Assembly: GCA_022701365.1 (NCBI GenBank)
Contig: JAKUHH010000170.1
Coordinates: 1 to 64,000, forward strand
From: Mycocentrospora acerina
Lineage: Eukaryota; Ascomycota; Dothideomycetes; Pleosporales
DNA length: 64,000 nucleotides
Direction: 5' to 3'
Part shown: positions 33,716-44,333 of the stretch, in pieces
Position numbering within the stretch: the stretch's first letter is position 1
Layout of the letters: every line of letters begins with the position of its first letter
Made by a program: the position numbers and the translations under genes
The notes under the pieces: generated by a model
Databases searched by the model: none
What the model saw: only the letters and a program-made list of their open reading frames with translations
What the model was told of the DNA's origin: nothing

Positions 33716-34783
33716 TCAAGCCTTCTGCAGGGTACCGTAGTCGCTCTTGTTGAGAGAGGAGAACTTTTTGAATGCGTCGTCGTTGGTCGAGGACGTCTTG
33801 GATGTCTTCTTTTGCTGCTGTTGTTGTTGTTGGGGCTTGACATCATCGCTCTGCTCAACCTTGTTCTTGACTGACTCGTCCTTGTCGGAAAACTTCTTGC
33901 TTGTGGGGCTATCGACAACGGTAGCTTCACTGTCATCTTCCTCGTCCTTTTCCGTCTTTTCGTCGTCGTCATTGTCAGAGTTGGACTCGGAGGCTGAGTG
34001 ATCGTTGGTGTTTTCAATTTCATTCTCATTCTCATTCTCATTCTCGTTCTCTTGCTCGCTGGACGCGCCGGCTTCAATCTCCTCCTCGGTTTCGCGGTCC
34101 AACTTGCTAGTCTCCTCGTCGACATCGACGAGGTCTTCGCCCTCGGCAGGGTCGTCGCGCGAGTCGGGAATGATTTCCTCGTCGAGGCGCCAGTCTTGGA
34201 TGGCGCGGAGGATGTCGACGGCCAGTTGGCCGTTCTTCCTGAGAGCCTTGTCCCAGTGCGCGGGGATACCCTTCTCAAGAACCACCATGCGTGCAACACT
34301 GTGCACAAGCATGTGGCGCATAGGGCTGCCATCCTCGGTGTTGGCGTAGATGTATTGGATGCGGCGCAGACTGGGGTATGTATCACTGAACTTGTACCAC
34401 TCGCGCACAACCTGCAGCACGTCGGAGATGAGGTTGGGGATCTGGAACTTCTCCGACATGAGATAGAGATCGTAGAGCAGGCCTAGGTCCGACTCCTCGC
34501 GGGGGACAGGCAGGGAGGATGAGTAGAGCCATCCGACAAAGGTCTTGAAGGGGGCATCTTCCTCGTCGGGAAGGCCAAAGGAGGATGAGCGCGAGGTCTT
34601 GGAGTAGAAGATCTTGCGGAAGAAGGGTGAGTAGTGGCACAGGAGCTTCTCGTGCAAGATCCAGTGTGTGTTTTCGGGGCCAACGTAGATGTCGACCATG
34701 GAACGAGAAAGGAGCCTGAAGGTATTGGGGTTAGTGATGTGCGCAATGAAATTCAAACCAACTTGATCGGCAAACGTACTCAT
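33716..34783 (-). CDS. BTB/POZ-domain protein with acidic C-terminus
   Basis: A single exon of 355 residues. Residues ~27-115 form a BTB/POZ fold (VDIYVGPENTHWILHEKLLC, then HYSPFFRKIFY), as found in fungal proteins that use BTB for dimerisation or as cullin-3 adaptors. Residues ~115-205 are helical and resemble the segment after BTB in fungal-only families. From ~205 the protein is acidic, with ENEN repeats (about residues 245-255), then a run of seven Gln and a lysine-rich end. No kelch, MATH or zinc-finger partner domain is visible, so the effector role is unknown. The polyQ and EN repeats coincide with trinucleotide and hexanucleotide repeats in the DNA. Confidence 0.85.
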   Translation of the reverse strand: MSTFADQVGLNFIAHITNPNTFRLLSRSMVDIYVGPENTHWILHEKLLCHYSPFFRKIFYSKTSRSSSFGLPDEEDAPFKTFVGWLYSSSLPVPREESDLGLLYDLYLMSEKFQIPNLISDVLQVVREWYKFSDTYPSLRRIQYIYANTEDGSPMRHMLVHSVARMVVLEKGIPAHWDKALRKNGQLAVDILRAIQDWRLDEEIIPDSRDDPAEGEDLVDVDEETSKLDRETEEEIEAGASSEQENENENENENEIENTNDHSASESNSDNDDDEKTEKDEEDDSEATVVDSPTSKKFSDKDESVKNKVEQSDDVKPQQQQQQQKKTSKTSSTNDDAFKKFSSLNKSDYGTLQKA

Positions 34784-35350
34784 GGAGCGGCTTTTCTTGA
34801 GTTCCCGACATGATGATGACGATGATGGTCTTGATGATGTGATTGGTCAGATGCGGCCGTTGCGACTAAAAAGGACTAAAAAACGGCGCTAGGCGGAACG
34901 AACAACGGTCGATTAGTATGGGATTGGAAATAAAAAAACAGCCAGAGAGGATTGAATTGAAAGATGAGAGAGATGAAAGAAAGATAAACTGTGGCCGTGC
35001 CGACCTAAAAAGCAGGCAGGAGGCTGGGGACAGAGTTACTCAGGTATGACGTCGACATTGACGAGGTGGACATGAGCAGCGGCACGCTGCATGTTTTTCT
35101 TGATGTTACCCCTGCCTTGTCGCACAACCCCCGCCTAGTTCAGCCCACGCATCAGGGATGTTGGAGATCAGGATAGAATAGGCGAATGTGATGATGAGGT
35201 GACTGCATTGTTAGGAGATTGGAAGAGGGTGGGACCAAAAGGGTTGAATTCTGTCATGATTTGTCTGAAAAGGGTATCTGTGCTTGTAAATGGTCAAAGA
35301 AACCCCTGCTCCTCCCATGCGCGACGGCCACCAGGTAGACGGAGATGAAA
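34784..35350. other. Intergenic region, no gene seen
   Basis: It is the 5' flank of the BTB gene and the 3' flank of RRP36. I see nothing coding or repetitive of note. Confidence 0.5.
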
Positions 35351-36513
35351 TCAGACTGTGCGTCGTTCCGCGGGCATGTTCCTGCGCTCCTTGGAAGTAA
35401 CCTTTTTGCGACGGCGCTCGATGACATGATCGCGCTGCTTGGCCTTCATGTTCTGGAAGCGGTCGATGAGGGCAATCTTCTTTTGCTCGGCTGCAATGCA
35501 GGGTCAGCACACGGGACCAATAATATAGCGTAGAGTAGGATGGGATTGGGGAGGGGGTTGGGGGAGACGTACACTTTTTCAGGTAAAATGGTTGTTTGCC
35601 CTGCTTGACCAGTTCCTTTTCCTTTTGCTTGTGTTTTCGGATGACGTCCTGCTGGGCCTCCTTGTTGTCGCGCGTCTTTTGCTGCGACTCCATTGACAGC
35701 AGCTGCTTCTTCAGCCTCTCCTTCTCGCCCTCGTTCTTGGACTTTTTGATGGTGGCGCGTAGGTCTGAAATTTCCGATTTTCGGTAGTCGTTCAAGAAGC
35801 CGTAGCGGTTGCCAAGGGTGTTGTCGTCGGGCATGGGCCCGTTGATGTTCTCAAAGCGCGGGTCTCGAAAGACGGGCTTCTTGACGTCGACGACCTGGCG
35901 CTTGCGTGAGACCATGCGTTTGCTCGATTGAACGGCAGGCGCGTGTTTGCTTGAGCGTGCCTTTGGGGCTCCATCCGAGTCCGAGTCGGCTGCTGCGTCT
36001 TGGTTGTCTTTGTCGTTGTCGTGTGTCGTCTTTGGCTTCTTGCTGGTCTTTGACTTTTTGCTGGGAGCTGCGCCGCTTGCAGCCTTTTCGGCCTTGATCT
36101 GGCGTAGTCTCTCTCTCAGCGCCTCGAGTTTGTCTTCGGAGGATTTCGAGGCGTCGTCGCCGCGTTTGCGCTTCCGGTCGGTGGGCTGGTCTTTGGAAAG
36201 GGCGGCTTGTGCTTTGGCCAGGGCTCCGAACGAGACCTTGCTCATCTGCGCCTGCACGTGGTCGTCGTTGTCGTCGGAGGCATCAGACTGGTTTGTGTCA
36301 GCGCATGCGACTGGCGTGGAGGTTTCTGCGACTCACCATCTCCTCATCGTCGTCGTCGTCGTCGCCCTCGGAGCTTACAACGTCGCCGCCAGCTTCGCCA
36401 GTCTCAATGACAGACTCGGAGGAGGAGCGGTCGGTGACCTCGTAGAATTCCTCGCCATCGGAGCTCTCTTCGGCAGCGCGCAGCTTGCGGTCAAGCTTGG
36501 AGGAGAGCGGCAT
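35351..36513 (-). CDS. RRP36: rRNA biogenesis protein Rrp36
   Basis: Three exons: 36513..36337, 36287..35573 and 35490..35351; introns of 49 bp (GCTGAC branch site) and 82 bp; about 343 residues. The reading frame is restored at both junctions (EEM-SDASDD and FYLKK-S-EQKK). The N-terminus is acidic, followed by the conserved VSFGALAKAQ. Then comes a Lys/Arg-rich linker and the Rrp36 core: PVFRDPRFENINGPMP, NRYGFLNDYR and a basic helical C-terminus with VIERRRKKVTSKERRNMP. In yeast the protein is an SSU-processome component needed for early 18S pre-rRNA cleavage in the nucleolus. The gene is complete, and the start at 36513 gives a normal N-terminus. It is divergent from the HAD-type gene at 37217. 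Confidence 0.93.
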
Positions 36514-37216
36514 CGGGGATGTGATGTTGTAGGTGTGTGTTGTAGGTGTGTGTTGTGGGTGGGTGTTGTGGGTGGGTGCAGTGTGGTAAGAATGTCATGT
36601 GATGGAGTGAGGAATCAGTGCAGGCAGGATTCCATGTCGTGGGCTGCCGGCAATGGTCGAGGCTGCGCGTGTCGGTGTTTGGTGGTTGCGGCCTGGGAAC
36701 TTTTTTCCCCACGGTTGGGCGTCGGGGCGTGATTGGCCGACAAGGGCGTCGACCGACACGCCGCAGACAGGCATTGACGGTGGGCACGTGCCAGGGGCGG
36801 CGTCCTTCTGCCTGCACTGCCTGCCCCGCAGCTGCACGTCATGGCTCGGTGCGCTGTTGGCTGTTGGCTGGAGACTGTTGACTATTGACTATTGACTGTT
36901 GACTATTAACTATTGGCTATTGACTATTGACTGTCAACTGTCGACTGTCGACTATTGCCTGTCCACTGCTGCCTGTCCACTGCCCTGTCCATGGCCGACT
37001 ACAACGCAGTGTGAATGCCGCCGCCCTCTCTGCCACTCCTCACCCGCTCTGCCCGCCTGCGCCCGCCCAATGTCCGTTGCGCCCGCGTCCGCTCGGTACT
37101 CTCCTCTCCACTGCCCTCCACCCCCCGCCGCTCTGCCCTCGCAACCACTCCCACCCACTGACCCTGACAAGCCCGCCGGCCCGCGACGCACCGCAAACCA
37201 GCGCCCGTATCCAAAT
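36514..37216. other. Divergent intergenic region between RRP36 and the HAD-like gene
   Basis: It must carry both promoters. The minus side has GTAGGTGTGTGTT-type repeats (about 36525-36570), and the middle has the 19-unit heptamer array. The plus side is C-rich (about 37020-37200), as in many fungal 5' UTRs. The open frame on the plus strand from 36899 is an extension through this low-complexity DNA. Confidence 0.6.
36852..36984. repeat. 19-unit heptamer tandem array
   Basis: Nineteen consecutive 7-bp units in perfect register, consensus G(A/G)CT(A/G)T(T/C). The central units are GACTATT and GACTGTT; the flanks grade into GGCTGTT on the left and GCCTGTC/CACTGCC on the right. Period 7 is kept for 133 bp without an indel although unit sequence drifts. 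Confidence 0.9.
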
Positions 37217-38581
37217 ATGAATCCCTACGCCGCGCCCTTTCGCCCGCTCGCTGGCCCGCAAGACTACGACGGCCAGCCACCACCACAGACAGCAAACGAT
37301 GCGCCGCCCCAGCCATACCTGCCCGCGCCACACCACCCGGCAGGCGCCCAACACACATACCTCGACTATGCCGCCCAGGCCTACTACCACCAGTGGGCCC
37401 AGTACTACGCCTACCTGGGATACCCGCCTCAGCCCTTGCCATACTACGGCGCACCCTCAGCGCCCATGCAGCAGCCTCACCCTGCCTACTCCCACCAGCA
37501 CACACACACGCACACGCATTCACAGGCCAGCCTCGCCCAACACACTACAAACGCAGATAGCCTGCAGGATACGTTCGACTCCCTCGTCCAGCATCTGAGG
37601 TCAAAGAAGCGCCCTGCTAACCGCCCTGCCAGAGCCCCTCACGTCCAGACCGTACATGGACATGGCCCACCCAAACAGAAGAACAGCCAGATCAAGGGAA
37701 ATCAAGACGAGTACAGTCTCCTCCACGACGTCGTCACTCGACACTCTGCCGGAACCCGTGTTAACAAACCATACAGGCTGCCTGGCGAACCGAGGACCAT
37801 GACTGCAAAGGAAAGGCGCAAGGATGCCAAAATACACCTTCCCGCCCCGCCGCCTACGCCGCTGTACTTGAGCCAAGCTGCCCAAGAACCATCGACACGC
37901 GATGCGCCGGGCCAGATTCTCGTCATCTTGGACCTCAACGGCACGCTCATCTACCGGCCCAACCGAAATGCAAAGAATATGATTGCACGTCCATTTCTGA
38001 AGCCCTTTTTGCGCTACCTATTTGCCAACTTCAATGTCATGGTCTGGTCTAGTGCCCGCCCCCAAAACGTCGACTCGCTCGTTGGCCAGTGCCTTGACAA
38101 GGACTTGCGATCCAAGCTCGTAGCCGAGTGGGCTCGCGATTCCTTCAGTCTCTCGCCAGAGCACTATAACCTCAACGTTCAGGTGTACAAGAACCTCGAC
38201 CTTGTCTGGAACAGCGACATCCAGCAGAAGCACCCTCACTACGCCGCCGGAGAGCGCTTTGGTCAGCATAACACGGTTCTCATCGATGACTCATCTCTGA
38301 AAGCAAACGCCCAGCCACACAACCTACTCGAGGTCACCGAGTTCAAAGCCAGTCCTACCGACGCCAAGGAGGATGTGCTGCGTGAGGTGGCCGGATATCT
38401 CGAGGTATTAAGGACCCAAGCAGACGTGTCAAAGTTCATCCACAAGGATCCTTTTAGGTTTGATGGTCGTTGGCAGTACGATTGGCCTGTCGAGACTCCC
38501 AATAATGTTCAGAGCGGCAAGCTGGAGAGTAACGTCTCACTCGACACCACTAGTAGCAGTTTGGAAAGCAAGTTGCCATGA
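37217..38581 (+). CDS. FCP1/NIF-like HAD-superfamily protein (phosphatase-like)
   Basis: A single exon; about 454 residues from the ATG at 37217 (MNPYAAPFRPLAGPQDYDG). Residues 1-120 are Pro/Tyr/Gln/His-rich and disordered-looking, with a polymeric His-Thr stretch (THTHTHTHS). Residues ~230-395 form an FCP1-homology HAD domain: motif I DLNGT (D239, N241, T243), motif II WSSARP, a central Lys region (VYKNLDLVW) and motif IV IDDSS (D357, D358). The family dephosphorylates phosphoserine, for example on the RNA polymerase II CTD, or serves in mitochondrial import (Tim50). Motif I here has Asn where DxDxT enzymes have the second Asp. Upstream in-frame ATGs at 37070 and 36899 exist, but they lie in repetitive or C-rich DNA. 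Substrate unknown. Confidence 0.82.
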   Translation: MNPYAAPFRPLAGPQDYDGQPPPQTANDAPPQPYLPAPHHPAGAQHTYLDYAAQAYYHQWAQYYAYLGYPPQPLPYYGAPSAPMQQPHPAYSHQHTHTHTHSQASLAQHTTNADSLQDTFDSLVQHLRSKKRPANRPARAPHVQTVHGHGPPKQKNSQIKGNQDEYSLLHDVVTRHSAGTRVNKPYRLPGEPRTMTAKERRKDAKIHLPAPPPTPLYLSQAAQEPSTRDAPGQILVILDLNGTLIYRPNRNAKNMIARPFLKPFLRYLFANFNVMVWSSARPQNVDSLVGQCLDKDLRSKLVAEWARDSFSLSPEHYNLNVQVYKNLDLVWNSDIQQKHPHYAAGERFGQHNTVLIDDSSLKANAQPHNLLEVTEFKASPTDAKEDVLREVAGYLEVLRTQADVSKFIHKDPFRFDGRWQYDWPVETPNNVQSGKLESNVSLDTTSSSLESKLP

Positions 38582-41500
38582 GCATCTACCGTGAGACCAC
38601 AGGCTGACCCGACCCTACAATTGGCGCCCTCGCCTAGTTCCGTCGAGGCAATTGCCGACTCGATCCATTTACCCTTCTAACCATGACATGCCTGTGAAAA
38701 GTCTGTGCGGCAACTAGTTGCATCGTGCCGTCCGCTGGACGGCAAACGCCACCTAGTCCAAACTGATCGTATCACAAAGTGTTCTTGGCGTGGCTGAAAC
38801 GTGCCCTCACCCGTCTCGTCCCAGGCCTTTGCCTAACGGTACTAGCCAGGGTAGACAGTGACATGCCCTTTTATTTACATCATGTCACCAAACCCACATG
38901 TCTTGATCAAACCCCTCTTTCTGGCCCGTCCCGTCTTGGATTTTTTTTTCTCTTCCAACCCTTGGCGGTTGAGGAGGTTTGAAAACCATGCTAGAGACAC
39001 GGGAGGGCGGCTGAATAGACGGGTTGGATTGATTGGATTGGATTGAATTGGATTGGACTGGATTGGATAGTCACTAGGTATAGAAGTCGTAGTATCATAT
39101 CATATTACATTGTATTGAATTGTATTGAATTGAATTCTATTTATTGTATTGGAACCGAAATGAAGGACATTGCAAGATTCTTGGAAACCCACCCCACGCC
39201 CACCGCTCCCCTCCCATTCTTCCACACACAAAAAAAAGAAAATCCCTGTTGTCTGTTTTCTCTATAGCGACAGCCAACATCATATCTCTTACCCTCCTTC
39301 TAACTCATGAAAGGCGTGGTGGGTAAATTTCACTTACGCCACAAATGATGATGATGATGAAGTAGAAGAAGAAGAAGAAGTAGAAGAAGAAGAAGAAGAA
39401 GAAGTAGAAGAAGAAGAAGAAGTAGAAGAAGAAGAAGAAGTAGAAGAAGAAGAAGAGTCCAATCTCGCCTACCTAGCTATTTATCTTCCTCTCCCTCACC
39501 CTCTCCCTTTCCCTCTCTCTCTCTTTTTTTTTTATATATTAATATAAAAACCTTCCCTCTCTCAACATTTCCCTTTTTAGGTAGGGGAGAAGGAGGGGTG
39601 GTGGACCTGTTCGCTAAAGGCTGCTCTGCTCGTCTCTCTTTGTGTGTGCATGTATCGAAGGATCGATAGGTATTGAAGGATTGTTTCATCCTTCCGTGCA
39701 TCCTTCCTTCCTTCCATCCATCCATTCATTCATCTATTTCATCTCGTATGGAAATATTTGCTACTTTTGTTGTGAAATGATATTGTTACTATTCTTGTTA
39801 CTATTCTTATTCGGAGTTGGAGTAGGAATATTGGTGGTGGTGGTAGTAGTATAGTCTTCTATCTGCTAGTGTTACGCTTAACTACTATCCATGTCGGTCC
39901 ATGTCCTACTCTTTCTTCTCCTGCTAGTGAAGAATAATTAATGAGTTCTTTCTTGTGAGGTAACTCGAGTTTTTTTTTTTTAATTCTTTGAAATATTATG
40001 GGCGTCTTTTTTCTTCTTCGAATTTGTTGGTTGGAGAAGAGGAGGTGGAGGAGTGATTATTTTTAGTATGAGAGAGAGAGAGAGAGAGAGAGAGGTTATT
40101 CCTCTCCATCCGTTAGTTTGTCAAATCATTTTAAAAAATTGAGAAACTGAGCTGTTTTTCTAATAATTGTGTTACAAGGAAGATCAAATTAATTCATTCA
40201 TGTCCTAGGACATTGGAGTTGTCTCATCGAAGATTTAATCGAACATTTTAATAATTAAGTTACCTTTAAAATATGGAGGATATACCGCTTTGAACCTACT
40301 TTTACTCTATGCTCTGTGTACTGTTTGGTTCAAGTGAGAGAATGCTGTGGCGATTAAGGGAAAATCGGATTGAGTGGAGATACGTAGAATTTAATCCAGT
40401 CGAGATGAGATGAGATGAGCAACATCAATATATTGCCATGTTGTGAGGAATTCTTAAATTCATCCGCTACATTCCGATAGAGAGAAAAAAACTTGTCATT
40501 GCTCAAGATCAAGACCAAGACCAAGACCAAGATCAAAGACTACATTCGCCACCTCGCAGGCACAAGGACGAGATTTAGTACGACTTTTCTTCTCTATTTT
40601 TCTTTTTTCTTCTTAGAAAAATCATTCATACACCGTTGTCGTCGCCGGTGAATTCATGTACGACATGGCGATTTGCTCTCTTGTCTGTCTAGATCATACA
40701 TGGTACTACTACACACTGGGTATACATTGTACGTCTGTGCTTTGTTGTAACGAATAAGTAGGGGGGCTAACATTGTGATACAGACTACTGATGCAGAGGA
40801 ATCACAATAGTTTGCCGATGATGCAGGGCGTGTGCCAACACACGCACAGAAAGAGAGAAAGCATGTCATTTCCATGCATGCATGCCATGGCGTGATATCA
40901 AACAGCGTGGTGGGAACAAGACATGACATGTACGTTGAGCTCGCCAACCAACCAACCAGCCAATCAACAAACCAACGAATGGATGCATGGCCAGCATTTT
41001 CTTCTCCCGCAACGGTGTAACGCGAAACGCAAGTCACCGGTAAGAGGCTTGATATTCTCCGGGATCGTGGTACAGTATCAATCAACCACACCCCCTGTGC
41101 AGGTGGAGAGGGTTTTTATTGAATTCCAAGTGGACAAGGGAAAGTGGTGGCACAACGCCAGAGAATTGTCTAGTGCATTACCTGTTTGATGGAGACGTCT
41201 AGCAGATGAATTGTGTTTCGGAAGAATTTCAGCGCGCTGCAATCAACGATTCATTGTCAAGTGCTGCAGTGAGGTTTTAGGCCGTGAGGTGAGAGGGTAG
41301 GAAATGTGCTCGCCCTTGGATGGTTCCACGGCATCAGGCAGGCAAGCGGGAATGTCATGCCTGACGCCAAGAAAAGATGTTCGATTTGAAGCCATCGCTT
41401 CGCCTCGCACGATCATGCACGCAAGATGCCGTGTCCAACGGGGGGGTTCCTCGCTTGCAAGTGATACCTTAAAGTTGACCTCTTGTGTGAGCATGTCGTC

Positions 41501-44333
41501 GACAGATGGATTGGCGTCGGTGCACCTGAAAAGTATCCACTCCATACTACCTAGCTGCCGGGTAAATTCAACCCCAACACCAAAGTCTCAATATCAACAC
41601 TTGTATTTCCTCAACCCTATCAGCAGCCTCCCTGTAGAACAAGCCCTAGACTATCCACACATTACATACATCCTAATATACATTGGTACGACAGCGGAAG
41701 AAGATCAATTATTGGTGCGACAGAAAGTTCCGCATGACCGACACAACGTGTCTTCACAGCCTTGAAACGGTACAATTCTGGAACGTGTGACAGGCTGAGC
41801 TAGGCGTCGTACTGTCTGTACAAAGGTTGCACGAGATTGCTCAGGGTCCGCCGCGTAAAAAGGGGTTGAGGATTGAGAATAATGATCGACGTGAGCTGAC
41901 CATTCTGTTGATAGTGGTGATGACCGTTTCTCAAGTTGAACAAGTGAGTGAAGCAAAAAAAAACACGACCACTGTTTCTAAAGCTTCCAAGACAGTCTAC
42001 TTGTCGCTGTCTAACCTGTCGCTGTCTAACCTGTCACTGTTTCACCAGTCATCACTTGCAATTGTAACCACCGACATGACTCTCTTGCTGTAGTCTAGAC
42101 CATTCAGCATCGCCCTGATGGTCCCAATACGGAGACACTCAAGGATGCGTTGCTTCTTCCACATCGGGCACTAAGTCCAGAAACTCGAAAAAAAGTTCGT
42201 ATGTACGTAAATCATATAAGTGCTTTACGTGAGCGCTTTCCACTATGACCCCAGTAATTTTACAAGCAGGTAGCAGCTCTGACCCCAATTGCTCCTTATT
42301 GAGAAGTTGCATTGCCTTTTCGGCGCTGTAATTCAACCGAAATGGTGACCCATGATGGGGATCGGTCGTATTTGGCAAAGAAACTTCACTGATCCCCGTT
42401 GATCGCAGGCTTGGAAAGAGATTAAGATGAAAAAAACGTGGCGGAACGGATCTTCGGCGAGGGTGGTAGGTATGCCCGGCCGAGTACTAGAGAAAATACA
42501 ACCGACGAGTATGAGCAAAATGGCGAAAAACGACTTGTCTGGATACCGTGAGTCAGGACAATGTGTCGCTCGAGCCCACAATGTTTTGACATGAAGCCCA
42601 GCACATGCATTAGTGAAGGAGAGATGACGGTGATTTGAGAGACGAATTCAAACCAAATGAAACGCTGCACAGAACGAAACATAGCACTGATGATATAGTT
42701 CCTCAGCGTCAGTCAGGGGCCAAGGCGAGAAGAAGAAAAAAGGAAACCCTGGCTTGTCAACAAGCTGCGGAACTGAGCAAGATGGTCCCAGGAGGGATTA
42801 TGCACGCGAGCATGCAATCGCTCTCAGAGGGTCTGTGGAGTCATTTGATTGCGTTGGAGGCGAAGCTTGGCAAGGATGAGATTGAGCTGGCGAGTCGACA
42901 TGGGTAGTGTGGCTCACGGATTCATGAAGCAATTCTCAGGTATGTTTGATGGGGGTAAGCGGGAGCTGGCTCATCAACACAAGACACGCCATGACACTCG
43001 CTTGTGAGGGTGGCGGAAAAACCGCCCAACTCGGACTTTGTTTCTGGAAGAATCGGCGATAGCGCTGGAGATCATGAAGGGCTGAGATGAGACGTTATTT
43101 CTTATGGCCGGTCGGTGAACGTTGTTATCCACGTGAGGTGCATGGGGCCGGGCGGGTGATGCATGCCAGCGGCAGAGGGCTTGGCTGATCCTCACAAAGG
43201 AAGGAACGACGTTGGTGGCACCCTGATCCAGCGGGCAGCAGAGGGGCATGGACGCTGAAGGCGGCGAGGGTGTTGGGGGAGTCAGTTGGGCTGGACGCCG
43301 TCATGGCGGCAGTGAGCGCTGAAACTTCAGGCCATGGAGGGCAGACCCTCCAATAACGAGTGGCTGCGGTGGGTTTATGTGGTGTTTCGATGGGGGGGCA
43401 GCGACGCACCTGGCTTGGAACGTGGACCAACCTGCGAGTGCCGGCGTGAAACACTGGAACGCTCGCCTAATGTCTAGTGGCCCCCGGAAGCGCGACTGCA
43501 CACGGCGCGCTGATTGGGCGGCGGGCAGTATTGGCTGTCGAGGTGCAACACGCAGCAGCCGCGGCGACAGCGACTCGATTGGTCGAGGGCGCGCGCAGCA
43601 TGACGGCCGCCTGCCATGTAGCTGTGAGGCCGAGCAGCATGCAGCTGTGCACCGTGTAGTCGTGTGCAGCGGCGAGGCCCTGGCAGCATCGCCACGCACA
43701 CGTGCATGGCGGGCACTGGCACTGGCGCCGGTGCTGGCGAGCTGTCGACGGCGTCCAACGTCGAACCGTGGGTGCGTGGACTGCAGCGACGGCCGCCGGC
43801 CGTGCATGCGAAACAATGGTCGGCTGGTGGCGTCTGAGCGCTCCAGACAGCAGCGCATCTGCTCGCCCGGCCGCCCCATGTCGCCGCCCCAGGCCTGGCG
43901 TCTGCTGGGATCGCATGCCAGTCGTTCTGCTCACTCGCTCACACCCTGGCGCAAACGCATCCTGCTGGCTCCCTGGTGGCTCCTTGCTGCCTCACGTCCG
44001 TGCCCAGCTTTTTTATCCTTCTGGTCCCGCCATCAGCAAGGCGCGCAGCGTGCACTGGACTACTACTTGCTTTGCTTGCCCTGCCTGACCCGTCTGCCCT
44101 GCTCTCCATCTGGGCCTCCTCCTCCCGCCCTCGCATCGCCCAAGAGCTACCTTACATACTGCAGCCTGCCGCGCCCTGCTTGCCTTGCTCCAACCTTTGC
44201 CGTTGCACCAGCCTCTGGCATCCCCAGCTGAGGCCACTCGTCGAACATTAGGCGTGTCCTCGCTCATCCTGCGACACTCCTACAATCTATCTGCCCCTCC
44301 CAGCACCCCCGTTCCGGAAAGCACCACGCAGCC
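38582..44333. other. 5.7-kb gene-free stretch
   Basis: I see no supportable gene. The left part is AT-rich with simple repeats: ATTGG pentamers (about 39024-39070), a TAG(AAG)n array (39363-39457), a GA run (40069-40094) and three 15-bp units (42003-42047). The right part, from about 43200, becomes markedly GC-rich and CT-rich, consistent with the 5' region of the next gene. Open frames at 43301-44231 on both strands overlap each other and have no domain. Confidence 0.5.
39363..39457. repeat. Higher-order TAG(AAG)n microsatellite
   Basis: Blocks of TAG followed by AAG units start at 39363, 39381, 39405, 39423 and 39441, with block lengths 18, 24, 18, 18 and about 17 bp. A short GAT run precedes the array at about 39346-39358. 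Confidence 0.85.

Noticed and set aside
36852..36984. CRISPR-like or telomere-like array
   Set aside because: Units are 7 bp with no spacers and do not match TTAGGG; such arrays are tandem repeats, and CRISPR is not expected in a fungal nucleus.
42635..42907. Plus-strand frame of about 90 codons with a charged helical end
   Set aside because: Too short, no ATG context, splice partner or domain; it cannot be separated from chance.
43301..44231. Overlapping long frames on both strands in GC-rich DNA
   Set aside because: They overlap each other, carry no motif and fall in the probable 5' region of the gene at 44334.
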